Assembly (NCBI GenBank): GCA_033439765.1
Contig: JAULSN010000010.1
Coordinates: forward strand, 806,001-870,000
Direction of reading: 5' to 3'
Origin: Lasiosphaeria ovina
Lineage: Eukaryota; Ascomycota; Sordariomycetes; Sordariales; Lasiosphaeriaceae
DNA length: 64,000 nt
The notes under the pieces are model-generated. The model was not told the origin of the DNA. It ran no database searches and saw only the letters and a list, made by a program, of their open reading frames with translations. Shown here piece after piece: positions 53,557 to 64,000 of this stretch. A program made the translations under genes and the position numbers. Position 1 is the stretch's first letter. Each line of letters starts with the position of its first letter.

Positions 53557-56500
53557 CAGAAGATTCGATGGAAATTCGCAAGCCTTTGGGGGCCCTACAG
53601 AAGGATTTGCCAGCCTATTTATCTTTATTCCCTCAACAATAATAATTAGATTCCCCTGTATCGGCTCTAGATTTTATCCAAACAATGATTCTATATCCTT
53701 TAGCCGAGCGATCACATCACTTGGTTCGCACGGGAAGAGCTATCAGTCCGCAATCCTACAATTGTTTGATCATAGCATGCGGCTGGCTTGAAGCCGTGGG
53801 GGAATAATGAGTAGGGCATTGATTAGTGAATAGCACCAAGAAGTTCCCCCTTTGGGTGATATTGGTCATTTACTGACTCAAAGCGGTTGTGAGTCGAATC
53901 GTGTGTAAGTAGTTGAAGCGATTGCACGATCTCGATACTCTAGAGTTCAATTAAACTTCTTAGTGGATCAAATATAAACCATGGTGCAGCGAGACACGAA
54001 TTCGATAGGTCCAAAATCGCCTTCTACGGTATTCAAATTTCTCATACACACACTCATACACACACTCATACACACACTCATACACACACTCATACACACT
54101 GACATACACACTCACATACACACTCTCACAAAGTAAAACCTACGGGTACGGCGCCCGCCAGAGTAGAAAGTATTCCCCAACCACAGCAGCCGGTTAGGGA
54201 CTGGCATCTGGACCATCATTGGCTATAGACCGTAATCGACGTGCTTTGGGGGTATATTGCCATAGGCTCGGTCATCATCTCCAAAGTCGCGTATCGGAAC
54301 CTCCTTGATATCACAGCCGCGTAGCCAAGCCGATGTTATGACGAATTGCTAATCAGATTGAAGATCGTTGGTGCATTTGATAAGCCAAACCACCCAAGAC
54401 CGCCTCATAATCAGACCGCAAGGTTACCGCCCAAGGTTCTGAAAGACCGAATCATATTTCGGTGCCATACTCAGTATCTAATTACTGAAGTGTGGTACAA
54501 TGCCTGGCGTAGCTGTGTGTTTACTGTCAGTTAGGTAGGCATGAGACGACCCAAGGATCTATCAAATGGCCCTCAATCTTCTTCCTTTGCACCATAGGTC
54601 GCTCCTGATCCGTACAGCCAGGTTCGGCTGCTTCTTCCTTGAGATCGCCACATCGATACACTCCGTTCATTACGGAAGGGATGATCAGAGACAGCACAGC
54701 GGTCCGTGTTAATCGTAGTTTCACAATAGACATGGCTGTCTTGACTCGAGACAGAAAGACGATATGGCCAACGTTTCACTGATAGTCCCGAAAAGGGGTC
54801 TAATTGAATGGAGCCATAGTTACCTTATAAGAGGGCTGGAAAATGTAATATAGCCCGCCTCGCGTGTCTCGGAGCCCGGTTTACTTGAGCACCTTCAGCC
54901 AGCTAGCTGCCTGCGACACTGAAGGTCGTCGCTAAGGAATGTCAGCGAGAAGATGCTCAGCCTTCAGGGGAAGGCGAGTGAGATAGTTTGTAGTGTAGGT
55001 GATTCCTTAGTAGTTTTTGTGGACCGGATACTGGGCTTGGGTCATGGTTCACTCAAAGCGTTTCTTGCTTCGAAGTCGCTCGCGTTATTGAACAGGAAAT
55101 TCTGGTCAGTGCCAAACAGAGGGAAGCTACCAATAGTCCTAGTTCTACGCTGATAGTGCCAGCCGTCACCCGGTCAGTCGTTCCAAGCCTTGACAAGACG
55201 AACCACACCAAGGGAGCGGGAGAAGATGAGAGAGATGACTGTCCCGTCCCCATAGAAGCTGAACTGGTCTCTGTCCTGGTTTTCCTGATGCGTGGGAAAC
55301 GTGGTGAGAGGGGACCGGTGAGCTGGTAAAACGTTCATCCTCGTAATTTCAAGACTTGCCCAATACGCAATACCATCGCTAACGGTACGTGATACCCGAG
55401 GGCAAAAGCGGAATGCGCACGAAATACGGAATGCTTCGTACGTAAGTATCACGCATTGATACGGCTTCCACCCCATCCAGTCCAACTCTTTGTCCCTATA
55501 CCATCTCCACCAGTGTACCACTTGCGAATATGGACTATGTAATCTCTCTTGTGTTACTCAAGTTATTGCAGGTCGTCCCCAACTTCCCAAACTTGACTCG
55601 TGGCCACACCGCCTCAAGCTATCTCGCTCCTCTTGGCAATGAATGGTATTGTGGCTCGCCGAGGTTGCTACAAGTCAACAAGTTGCACCACACAGTAAAT
55701 AACCACTGGACGAGTACGGTGGCTGTATGTAGGTTCTCAAGTTTAGTGTGACTGCGCCTTTCTCTCAGGTCGTATTCGTCGGCGGCGTCTGCGTGATGGG
55801 ACGACGAGTTGGAACCCGCTGCCAAACCTAAAACACCAAGGCTCCAACCAACTTTGGATATGGGGTCTGCAGCCGTCGTCTCTCTTTACCCCGATGGTAG
55901 AGGTAAGCTGTGTTTACATTTCCCGGACGTTTTGCCTGAGATCATTGCAGGAGGTCTTCACCAGAGCCCTTGCTCCAAAGTCAAACTTAGGGTCCTGGGT
56001 CGTACGGAACTCCTTTCTGTGACTGTCGACGCGGATGCAATCATCATTGCCAGCATCTGTGGCGCTGGCAGGCAGACACTACAATCCGAGACGGCAAGAC
56101 GTGTTCGGCGGCATGGTGGCCATCTTTTTATCTTCAAAAAGCCTCATATTCGCCACTGTGTAATGGCACGACCTGGAGTCATCGATCCAGAAGTGTCTAA
56201 CACGAAACACACGCGGTGACTAACAACTGGCTTTGGACCATTGTACGGTATACACCATATATAATATTGAAGATGGAGAACAATGTCTCACTCTTTTTTC
56301 CCCTTGCGTATGACCCTCTCTATCGTCTTCGTCTATTTCTTTGACCCCCGAGACGAAGTCGATTCCACTCAAGGCCATGCACCCTTTGTTTGAGACTAGG
56401 CTCGTAGCCCAGGCTAGCGAGCTTGTCATAGAAGAACCAAAACTACTAAACGACGACGGCTTCAGGTGTGTGGCTAGAAAGGAGGACTTGTGGGGTGGGA

Positions 56501-57528
56501 AGAATAGATTTTCTTGGCTGGGAAATGTCTGGCTCCCGCCTCCTCTTGAAAAGGTTTTGCGTCGGGATAGGTCATGTGCCCTGATGAACCTGGCTGCTTT
56601 GGTGTTATCGAGTCGTCCTGGAGGCGAATGTCGTGCCATGCAAAATAATTCCATGCATGGTGACCTTTGAGAGTGCATTGACGTCGGAGCCAGTCCGCCA
56701 GGGGCCGGTGCTTGTTCGGTTGTGAAGCCCAAACCTCCGCTATCGGCCGGAATAGCACACCGATTTGCCCCGGTGCATGAAAACGTGTACTAGGTTTTCA
56801 GGTGTTGTTGCACTCGCAATTGAACTCCTGTCACAAAATCCACTTGAACCATTATTTAGCTATCAACTCACCTTGGTGGCTTTAGCGTTCTTCGTTTCGG
56901 CCGTACCTTCCTAGGTAGACCTAGGAACTGTCGCCCGGCCCCTCCCCCCGCCCACGCCTCGCGAATTACTTCATCAAGGGGAGCACCGGGCCATCTCACC
57001 GCTCTTCACGGGTCAATTCATACGCCAACTCAACAGAACGTGATGCCATCCATATGCCCCCGTCAAACCAAGTCATCGATCGCTACCGTCCCTTGCATCT
57101 TTGTGCTGCAGCCCGATCTAAGCCAACAGTCTGCGATACATGAATAAACAATGCGGGAACCAGCACGGGCCGTTTCACCGCCCTCTGTTCCTCCCCTGGG
57201 ATTCCTCCCCTGGGAGGGGCTGTGAATGAACAATGAATCACCCTGAACTGAGGCCGGAGTCGGCTGTACGGATAACCTTGGGTGGTGAGCCGGCCTGGAA
57301 GCGATCGCATCCTTGACACGTCTGGCAGAGAGCTCGCACGCCTCATGGCCTGTCCAGCACTTCCAATCCCAGTGAAGGTATCCGTAAATTGACATTGTAT
57401 CAGCGAATGAATGGAAGCGAGAGAAAAGGACCAAAGGGGCTAAGAGGGAGGTCAAAGAGGAGGAAACCAAACAGCGGTGATGTAAACAAAAAATGGAGGA
57501 CGCGGTAAGTAAGTATGTATGTACTCAC
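53557..57528. other. 4-kb intergenic region
   Basis: Contains the hydrolase promoter, the ACACTCAT minisatellite and several short open frames (for example 55174-55521 minus and 55809-56219 plus) that look like chance. No RNA gene recognised. Confidence 0.45.
54041..54129. repeat. 12-bp minisatellite (CTCATACACACA units)
   Basis: About five near-perfect units followed by degenerate CA-rich copies. Intergenic. Confidence 0.9.
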
Positions 57529-58005
57529 CTGCTTGATTCCCTGCCAAACGAGAGCTGGGTGTCCGTGTCCATTAGAGCCTGCGACCCCTCTGCCTTGGCG
57601 AGGGCGCGGAATCCCGTGTAAGGAGACGGGCTATGACACATCTCCAACATGGACGATGCGCGTACCATAGCTGCGTGCCGTCGACGTTGCCTCCACCAGC
57701 GCAAGGGCTGGAGGGTGCTCGTTGACGGCGGCGCCATTGACGGCAATGCGCCGCACGTTGTAGATGAAAGCACTTGCGACAATGTACCGAGCGCAAAAGA
57801 GGCGCCGGCCGTCAGGCAGATGGCGTGAGAATATAGTGTTAGAGGCGCCGACGTCGCGGCACTTCTCGGCTAACTCGTCGAGATGGGAGATTATGGCGAC
57901 TTTGGTGAGGCATGTTGGCGGATGCCCCTGAATGCACAGCCGGTTGACCGGGCCCCTGGTTAACCGGCGTGCAGGACGGTGTACACAGTAGGGGTCGGTG
58001 AGGGC
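57529..58005 (-). pseudogene. Coding-like fragment of unknown identity, possibly broken or multi-exon
   Basis: On the minus strand a frame is open for 124 codons (58005-57634), with G/C in most third positions and protein-like sequence: PPTCLTKVAIISHLDELAEK early, then DGRRLFCARYIVASAFIYNV and VRRIAVNGAAVNEHPPALAL. It contains no ATG and ends at TAG. From about 57650 another frame continues with MCHSPSPYTGFRALAKAEGS up to a canonical donor (AAGCAG|GTGAGT at 57528). A frameshift or an unseen intron would join the two. Upstream a TGA sits at 58006-58008, so any start must be in a separate exon. I do not recognise the family. Either a decayed gene or an unannotated gene with short exons; chance openness cannot be excluded in GC-rich DNA. 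Confidence 0.35.
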
Positions 58006-60145
58006 TCAAGGAGCGCAGATGAACAGTGGAATACAGGATGCCGTATTAGCCTGAGGAAAGACCGTCATCATGCCTGTCGAGTCAAGGTGTATCTGTGCCC
58101 ATCGTAAGCCTAGCTCACGGTAAAAAAAAAAACGTGTGCAGAACGGGCGACGTGGAGGCCACGGGTTTACCAAACAGATACGTGGTGGTATCTGTCAAGG
58201 ATGCCAACAAGGGCCGCTAGAAGGGGTGGTTCCTCACGCATGGCTGTTAATTCAATTGGAGCCTCTTTTTTCATAATTTATTTTTACAAATAGACAAAGG
58301 GAAGCAGAGTAAGCACCAACTTTTTATGTAAAGGGGCATATGGAATTATGCACAAGGTAAGAGGAAATGTGTTTGTTTGTCCGCAGCTGTCCGTTGACAG
58401 GGGCTAACCAATGGGTGTTTGACGTGGTTTGCCGCTTTTACTATGGTATGTTTGGTCGGCAGCAGCGCGCGGAGTAACACCTCCCCAAACCGGAACAGGT
58501 AATCGAACAGATGTTCTAGAATCCCGTGTGGAAGGCTGTTGTTCTCCTGTCAGGGCAGATAGGCTTGACAGGCGTGACAGTTTGGTTCGAGGGTGGTGGA
58601 TCCACTATCTGGGCAGTACAGAGTAAGCTGCCCGCATCGGCGAGAAGGGACAAGCCCGTCCAGGGAAAGTAAGTCTTGGTTTCGGCATCGTTCCGGCCCC
58701 CCCCCCCCCGCCAATGAATGGGCCAACGACAGCGAACAAGAAAAGGTTTGGATTCCCGCGAATCTGGCGCAAGACCATAGAAACAATGATGCCACCCGTG
58801 TTTGGGGCTCCCACAACAGCTATTATGGGCGGGCGGGCGCACCACTTCGTTGGGCTTGAATAGGTCCCTACCTATTTATCCCTGTCTGCTCCACTATTCC
58901 CTTGCGGCTTCGGCTTGTCTGTCCATATGGTAGTACCGAGTGCTTCGTACGACGACTGAAGTGCATCGACGTTATGTAAGATAATTGACTCCCGTCGACG
59001 TTGATGTGGCATCCCGGGATGAGATGTAGGTGGTAAACCGACCGAAAAAGAGCACCCTGGGAAGGCAAGTAATCCGTAGTACATACGAGGTACCTATTAC
59101 TCCTTTGTGCGAGTGCCTAATCTCTGTGCCACATACTAACAACAACAGCTGGAACCTGCGGTGAACTCGAGTAGAAATAAGCAGGATGAGGTTACTGAGC
59201 CCATGACATGCATGGCCCGGTGCGCCCGACGGGAAGAAGCCTCATCCCGCCTTACCTCACCTCGCCGGAGTCCGTGATGGAGCAAGCTTAGGCTCGCTTA
59301 TCTTCGGCCCCCTCTGGTGGACCCAAAGACGCAAAAGGGTGCAGTGGATGGCGGCTTATGTCTGCAGAAAGCCGCGTGCTTTTCCGCCTTTTGTGATCCT
59401 TGGGATCCTCGGAATCCTTGGGATCCTCGAGTTAGGTCCTTCCAGAAGACGAGACAGGTACAACAGTACGGCCCCACATATGCAATGTGCTAATCCACGG
59501 CGGACAGCCCACCCAATGGATCTCATTTGGTCGCTCCTTACACGGCAGGAACGCACCCTATACTTTTGGTCTCTGCCAGACAGAGTACGGAATACGCGCG
59601 GGTACTATTAAGATAAGCTGCAGCGTACACCCCTCTGTTCCCTGCCTTACGGAATACCGTGGATGCCATTGGAGGTATTGATGGAATGCGTACCTACTGC
59701 ATCTTAGCGTATGTACATACGCAGCAACCCGGGAAGGCAGGAACATGGCGTTGGTACAAATACATACCTAACCTAGGGACCAGGTGGAAAAAGGTCAGCA
59801 CCACCAACCAACGACATTCCATGAAAGCAATTGGTCACCGCTTTGCCTGGGACAGGTGGTCATGACGACGAAATGCTAACGCTACTCCCAGGAAAGTCAA
59901 TGTGTCCCTTAGATGCATTCCCTAAAACCTACCTTACCTGGGTAATACCCTGACCGCCCCCCAGGCCCGCTAGGTCCAAGTTGTCCGGCTGCTGAGTAGA
60001 AACACCACAAGCAAACGTTTCACATCATCATTCATGGATTGTTTGTCCTCCTCCCCCGCAGGGCATGGACACACGCAACCAACTGCGCGGAAAAGATGTC
60101 TAGCTCGAGTTGCTGAGTGTTGGTTCTCGTCTGCCGAGGTCGCCC

Positions 60146-60200
60146 CGACCTGACCTGACCTGACCTGACCTGACCTGACCTAACCTGACCTGACCTGACT
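60146..60200. repeat. TGACC pentanucleotide repeat
   Basis: About eleven tandem units with one TAACC variant, roughly 0.9 kb upstream of the dehydratase ATG. Confidence 0.95.
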
Positions 60201-60749
60201 TACTGACTGGCAACCCAGCCTGCCCTCCCTCTGTCTCTGCCTCGCGCCGGCCTCGCTGCGCTGGCGGCGTTGCGTGAGACAGCAACGTGCAAGGTGAGAC
60301 AATCGAGTTGCCGCGCTGCTGCATCCCGTCCGTCCGTCCACTCCGTCCACCGCTCATCTCATCTCATCTCGTCTCGGCCCTTTGCGCTTGTCGGCGGCGA
60401 GTGGACATCAAGTGACGAACCAGGTATGTAGGCTCTTTGTACCTAATTGGTATCCAGGTCTTAGGTACCCATCCATGGTGGTGTTATTGTTGTTGTTGAG
60501 AAGTCGTCAATTCGACCAAACCCCTTCCTCCCAAATCCCCATGACTCTTATCTCGTCTCCGCTTCGGTCCTTTGCAGTGATGATGCCTTCCCAGACCATC
60601 GGTTCACAATCTTGGCTATCTCGCAGTCCCAACTACCTAGGTACCCAAGTCACCTAAGAAGCCAAGGTAGGTACCTGCTTGCCTACACACCGTGTCACTT
60701 GCATTCCCGTCTTCTCGCGCCACTCGGTGGAGACAAGACACACATTCAT

Positions 60750-60806
60750 GTTTATATATTTATATTTGTATGTATAAATATATATATATATATACATGTA
60801 TATTAG
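60750..60806. repeat. TA-rich microsatellite in the dehydratase promoter
   Basis: Alternating TA/TTTATA sequence about 300 bp upstream of the ATG; could include the TATA element, but several registers are equally possible. Confidence 0.7.
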
Positions 60807-61111
60807 GTAGATAAACCCGTCTCACATCCCATTGTTCCTGCCCAGCTACCTATCTCTTTCCATTGCGCCATATCCTTATCTCGTTCATCTTCAAGCACCT
60901 CATCTCTCTCAACTATCCGATATCTCCCGATCTCTCATATCGCTCTTTTTTCTTCCCTCTTCTCGCACTCCAGGGGTCTTGTGGCATAATAATAGGAACC
61001 CATTGTCATTCGGCACAGCGACCAGCCCAGTCTCAAGTCTATCTCTCAGTCACAGAGACTCTTGGGGACTGGAACATACTATACCGGCGACCCTCCTCCT
61101 CACAAGTCAGG

Positions 61112-62194
61112 ATGCAGTGTAAACTCGCCATCAGCTCCATGTCGTTGGGTCGCTGCTTTGCCGGCCACTCTCTGGCTCGCAAGTTGGATGCCGCCCAAAA
61201 GTATGGCTACCGGGGCATTGAGCTATTCCACGAGGATCTGGCCGACATCGCAGATCGCCTGTCCCGCGATCCCCCCTCTCGCGCCGGTCCCTCGGCTGCC
61301 GCTCAACTGGCTGCCGCCCGCAAAATCAGGCACATGTGCAAAGCCCGGGGCCTCGATATTGTTTGCCTCCAGCCTTTCATGCACTACGACGGCCTTCTGG
61401 ACCGTACCGAGCACGAGCGGCATCTGCAAAAGCTCGACCTGTGGATCAAGCTCGCTCATGAGCTAGAAACGGACCTCATCCAGATTCCCGCGAATTTCTT
61501 ACCCGCGGAGCATGTCACGGAGGATCTGGACCTGATTGTTGCCGACCTGCGCGAGGTTGCAGACATTGGCCTCCAGGCCACGCCTCCCATCCGCTTTGCC
61601 TACGAGAGTCTGTGCTGGAGCACACGCGTGGACCGCTGGGAGCTCTGCTGGGAGGTTGTGCAGCGTGTCGACAGCCCCAACTTCGGCATGTGCCTCGACA
61701 CGTTCAACATTGCCGGACGCATCTACGCAGACCCGGCTGCTGTCTCGGGCCGAACGCCAGACGCCGAGGAGGCTGTGAGGAGGTCGATCTCGGCTTTGGT
61801 CTCGCAGGTGGATGTCTCCAAGGTGTTTTACGTGCAGGTAGTAGACGCCGAGCGGCTTAGGGAGCCGCTGCTTCCAGGCCATCCCTATTACCACCCGGAT
61901 CAACCGACGAGAATGAGCTGGTCACGAAACTGTAGATTGTTCTACGGCGAGAAGCAATACGGGGCGTATTTACCTGTGAGGGAGATTTCTTGGGCCTTCT
62001 TCCACGGTCTAGGCTTTGAGGGATGGGTCAGCCTGGAACTTTTCAACCGCCGCATGTCTGACGAGGGCCCCGAAGTCCCCGAGGAGCTCGCCAGGAGAGG
62101 TGCAATCTCATGGGCCAAGCTATCAAAGGACATGAGATTCCCGCTGGCGCCCGACGTACCTGCGTCACTCCCGCGGATATCAGCATTGCTGTGA
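61112..62194 (+). CDS. qa-4: 3-dehydroshikimate dehydratase (QA-4/QutC type)
   Basis: Converts 3-dehydroshikimate to protocatechuate in catabolism of quinate and shikimate; a metal-dependent TIM-barrel enzyme of the AP endonuclease 2 / sugar-phosphate isomerase family, cytosolic. Single exon, 360 aa, the length of the Neurospora enzyme. It resembles QA-4 along its whole length: KLAISSMSLGRCFAGHSLA at the start, GIELFHEDLADIA, VCLQPFMHYDGL, IQIPANFLPAEH, IRFAYESLCWSTRVDRWE, GMCLDTFNIAGRIYADP, KVFYVQVVDAERL, MSWSRNCRLFYGEKQYGAYL and WVSLELFNRRMSDEGPEVPE. The probable metal ligands (Glu in AYESL, Asp in CLDTFN, Gln in VQVVDAE, Glu in SLELF) are all present. The frame is open upstream to 60863, but the ATG at 61112 is the first and matches the family start. 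No other quinate gene lies in the window. Confidence 0.95.
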   Translation: MQCKLAISSMSLGRCFAGHSLARKLDAAQKYGYRGIELFHEDLADIADRLSRDPPSRAGPSAAAQLAAARKIRHMCKARGLDIVCLQPFMHYDGLLDRTEHERHLQKLDLWIKLAHELETDLIQIPANFLPAEHVTEDLDLIVADLREVADIGLQATPPIRFAYESLCWSTRVDRWELCWEVVQRVDSPNFGMCLDTFNIAGRIYADPAAVSGRTPDAEEAVRRSISALVSQVDVSKVFYVQVVDAERLREPLLPGHPYYHPDQPTRMSWSRNCRLFYGEKQYGAYLPVREISWAFFHGLGFEGWVSLELFNRRMSDEGPEVPEELARRGAISWAKLSKDMRFPLAPDVPASLPRISALL

Positions 62195-63806
62195 TTGCAT
62201 TTCCCGCCCTCCAACTTCTCGGGCATAAATTTCAGCCCATGGCCGTACTATCACGGATATATCCGAATACGCAACGACATAGAGAGTACATTGGTTTGCT
62301 GGATTTTAGACTGTACATGGTCGGTGGGGCGTTATTTCATTTTTTGGGAAGGGCTCATCATAGAAAAAATAGTTGCTCTATAGACAAAGATAATAATGTT
62401 CATAATTTTTCCAACTCTCAGAGCTAGTTGTAGCTCGGTTAACTACATTTTCCTCGCCGCATACTCCATGGCTGCCGTTTATCCGTCCGCGCCCATGCCC
62501 GCAGATGAGCCGGCACCAACTGTCGCTAAAACAACTGGGATGGGCCTCGCCCCTTTCGCGTGGGTGTGAAGACACGTGGACTTCGACAAAAGGAGTGTTT
62601 ACGGCAAACAGAGAGTCCCAAAAAATTATACTGTTGTGCTTCAGACCAGCTAGTCCGAAGTTATTAGTTCGCCTTGGGCAGGAATGATGGCCGTCCATCG
62701 AGACATCATATATGGATCTGTGGTAGATACTTCGTACCTACCTGAAAGCACCGCTCAGCATCCATATTGGAGCTAAATATTAGAAAAGAGAGTTAGCTGT
62801 ATCGGGTAACCGTACCCCCCGCCTCGGCTTGATGCCGCGGGCTTGAGTAGTTTATTCCCTAATCAGACGAGGTCCGCTGTTGAAAGAATGTGAGAGACAC
62901 GCGTGGTTCCTTTATAAACCCGCTCCGCAGAGCTCCATGGCCATAGGAAAAGTGACATCGACATTCTCAATATGACGACCAATTACACGCATCGTACTTC
63001 ACTTGTTTTGCGCCTCCGCTGTCTTTATCGTAGGCCGAAACCCCGCCGTCAATCTGGCGGAAATGGGGGCGCTGGGAATGGCAAGAGCAGAAGTGCTAGA
63101 CGGCAAGTAGGTGGGTGTTGCAGCTAATATCGCCATTCGTGCTTAATGAGGTAGGCAGCCTGGTGGCCACGAACGGCTACGCCAGGCCCCTGAGGATCCC
63201 GGGACGAAAAAATATGCAATGCTTGTATCGAGTCAGGACGTGAAGTGGCAGGATGAGGACGGTGTGAGCGGTATGGAGCAGTGTACGTCAACTTGATTAC
63301 ACGAGACCCAGGTTTGCAGGAACGAAACGAATTGAGTAAACCCAGGCTGGAGACATTAAGGGTTGGGCTACAATTCTCGGTCGGTATTGGCTGTGCTCAA
63401 ATCTCTACTGGAACATGATGCTCGGGTTTATCATCGCTCTTTGCGAACAGAATACTAAGTGCCGCAGGATGGGGACCCCGTGAACTCTACCTTGTAGAAA
63501 ACGACTGGACTCCAAGTGTTCCTACGAGTGGCGGGTAAGCTACAAAGGGAAGCAACCGAAAAATAAAATATTCGGATGCAAAATACATGTGGCTGGTGCG
63601 AGTCGTTGGCTAATCTTCGGCGGTATTTCTTTTCTCGCAGAAAAGACATTTAGTTTCTTATCGAAGAAAGGAGGAGCCCCAAAAAGGCTGCTAGAACTTG
63701 TTAGTTATAATGTGGGTGGCCCATGTAAGTCGAAGTCTTCGGAGATAGATATTATCGAATATCGTTGCATATCGTTGACGCAATAGGGTGGCCGTTGTCA
63801 GCAGAC
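62195..63806. other. Convergent 3' region before the last gene
   Basis: About 1.6 kb without a supported gene. A TATAAA string (62911-62916) is followed by a short ATG frame of 12 codons (62937), probably meaningless. No RNA gene recognised. Confidence 0.5.
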
Positions 63807-64000
63807 TCAATCCAGCCCAGGAAAGGACGCCGCCTTAGGCTGGCTTCCCTTGCCTTTGCGTCGTTTCTTTTTGGATTGCTTGGTTCTTGAGGGGCGGTCG
63901 TCATCGCTGTCGCTATCATCTTTGTCGGGTTCCTCGTCGCTGTCGGCGGACCTCTTGATACCATACTCCTCGTCATCCTTACCCTCCTCATCATCACCGA
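63807..64000 (-). CDS. C-terminus of an acidic, probably nuclear protein (partial)
   Basis: The last 63 codons of a minus-strand gene whose start lies beyond the window. The tail alternates acidic clusters ([28 protein letters not shown]) with a basic block ([12 protein letters not shown]), then ends KAASFPGLD. Such acidic/basic tails with an NLS-like KKKRRK are common in chromatin, transcription and nucleolar proteins. The family cannot be named from this fragment. The stop (TGA, 63809-63807) and GC-rich third positions support real coding. Confidence 0.7.
   Translation of the reverse strand, partial: GDDEEGKDDEEYGIKRSADSDEEPDKDDSDSDDDRPSRTKQSKKKRRKGKGSQPKAASFPGLD

Larger units (their letters stand above)
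58009..61111. other. 3.1-kb region upstream of the dehydroshikimate dehydratase gene
   Basis: No supported gene. Features are a C13 homopolymer at 58697-58709, a short GGGATCCT-type direct repeat near 59400-59430, the TGACC tract, CATCT repeats at 60354-60370, an A/T-rich tract (about 60750-60806) and a C/T-rich leader (60830-61000). I found no full match to the QA-1F site consensus as I remember it. Confidence 0.5.

Noticed and set aside
55809..56219. 136-codon plus-strand ORF
   Set aside because: No homologous feature recognised, isolated, with poor coding character.
62911..62972. TATAAA followed by a short ATG frame
   Set aside because: The frame closes after 12 codons and no downstream exon with coding character was found.
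1..64000. Possible secondary-metabolite cluster or mobile element
   Set aside because: No polyketide, peptide or terpene synthase core gene (squalene synthase is primary metabolism), no transposase or reverse transcriptase, and no terminal repeats were seen.

Overview
The window is nuclear DNA of a filamentous ascomycete (Pezizomycotina), most likely a Sordariomycete. Genes carry short introns (about 50-110 nt) with GT-AG ends and CTAAC/CTRAC-like branch points. Coding sequence is GC-rich at third positions, intergenic DNA is AT- and microsatellite-rich, and the proteins are fungal: squalene synthase, proteinase K-type subtilisin, WSC-domain wall protein, qa-4-type dehydroshikimate dehydratase, GPI mannosyltransferase I. 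Neither a species nor a chromosome can be named from the sequence alone. No tRNA, rRNA, CRISPR or intact transposon was recognised.

Layout. 0.2-1.2 kb: 40S ribosomal protein uS5 (RPS2) with a telobox-like promoter motif. 1.9-5.7 kb: large secreted Ser/Thr/Pro-rich WSC protein. 5.7-12.9 kb: a 7.2-kb gap without a convincing gene. 12.9-14.2 kb: GPR1/FUN34/YaaH acetate transporter. 15.3-17.0 kb: OSM1/FRD1-like fumarate reductase. 18.1-20.1 kb: HMT1/ABCB6-type ABC half-transporter. 20.9-23.8 kb: NBS1/nibrin. 24.2-25.3 kb (-): membrane-anchored cytochrome b5-like protein. 26.1-28.6 kb: coiled-coil protein of unknown function with a repeated F-[FI]-Y-A motif. 29.9-31.6 kb (-): DnaJ-X protein. 32.9-33.9 kb (-): UDP-rhamnose epimerase/reductase. 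35.5-37.2 kb: squalene synthase. 38.6-40.0 kb (-): subtilisin. 43.8-45.6 kb: F-box protein. 46.3-47.9 kb (-): GPI14/PIG-M. 48.6-49.8 kb: TRAX/translin. 51.2-53.3 kb (-): TAP-like alpha/beta hydrolase. 57.5-58.0 kb (-): coding-like fragment of unknown identity. 61.1-62.2 kb: 3-dehydroshikimate dehydratase. 63.8-64.0 kb (-): C-terminus of an acidic, probably nuclear protein that runs off the window.

This is a mixed housekeeping neighbourhood, not a biosynthetic cluster. Several products belong to surface and secretory biology (WSC protein, GPI14, UDP-rhamnose enzyme, subtilisin, squalene synthase), but they are scattered and independently oriented, with no sign of co-regulation. Intron-exon structures were inferred by eye from splice consensus plus preservation of conserved protein sequence.

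Most interesting points: an 18-nt, frame-preserving microexon in TRAX; a three-fold F-[FI]-Y-A motif in the unknown coiled-coil protein; a sterol-response-like element beside a palindromic CCAAT box upstream of squalene synthase; an in-frame TAG in the WSC gene, best explained by an intron; a GC-AG intron in the UDP-rhamnose gene; a qa-4 homologue without qa neighbours; and an ATG-less coding-like fragment at 57.5-58.0 kb.
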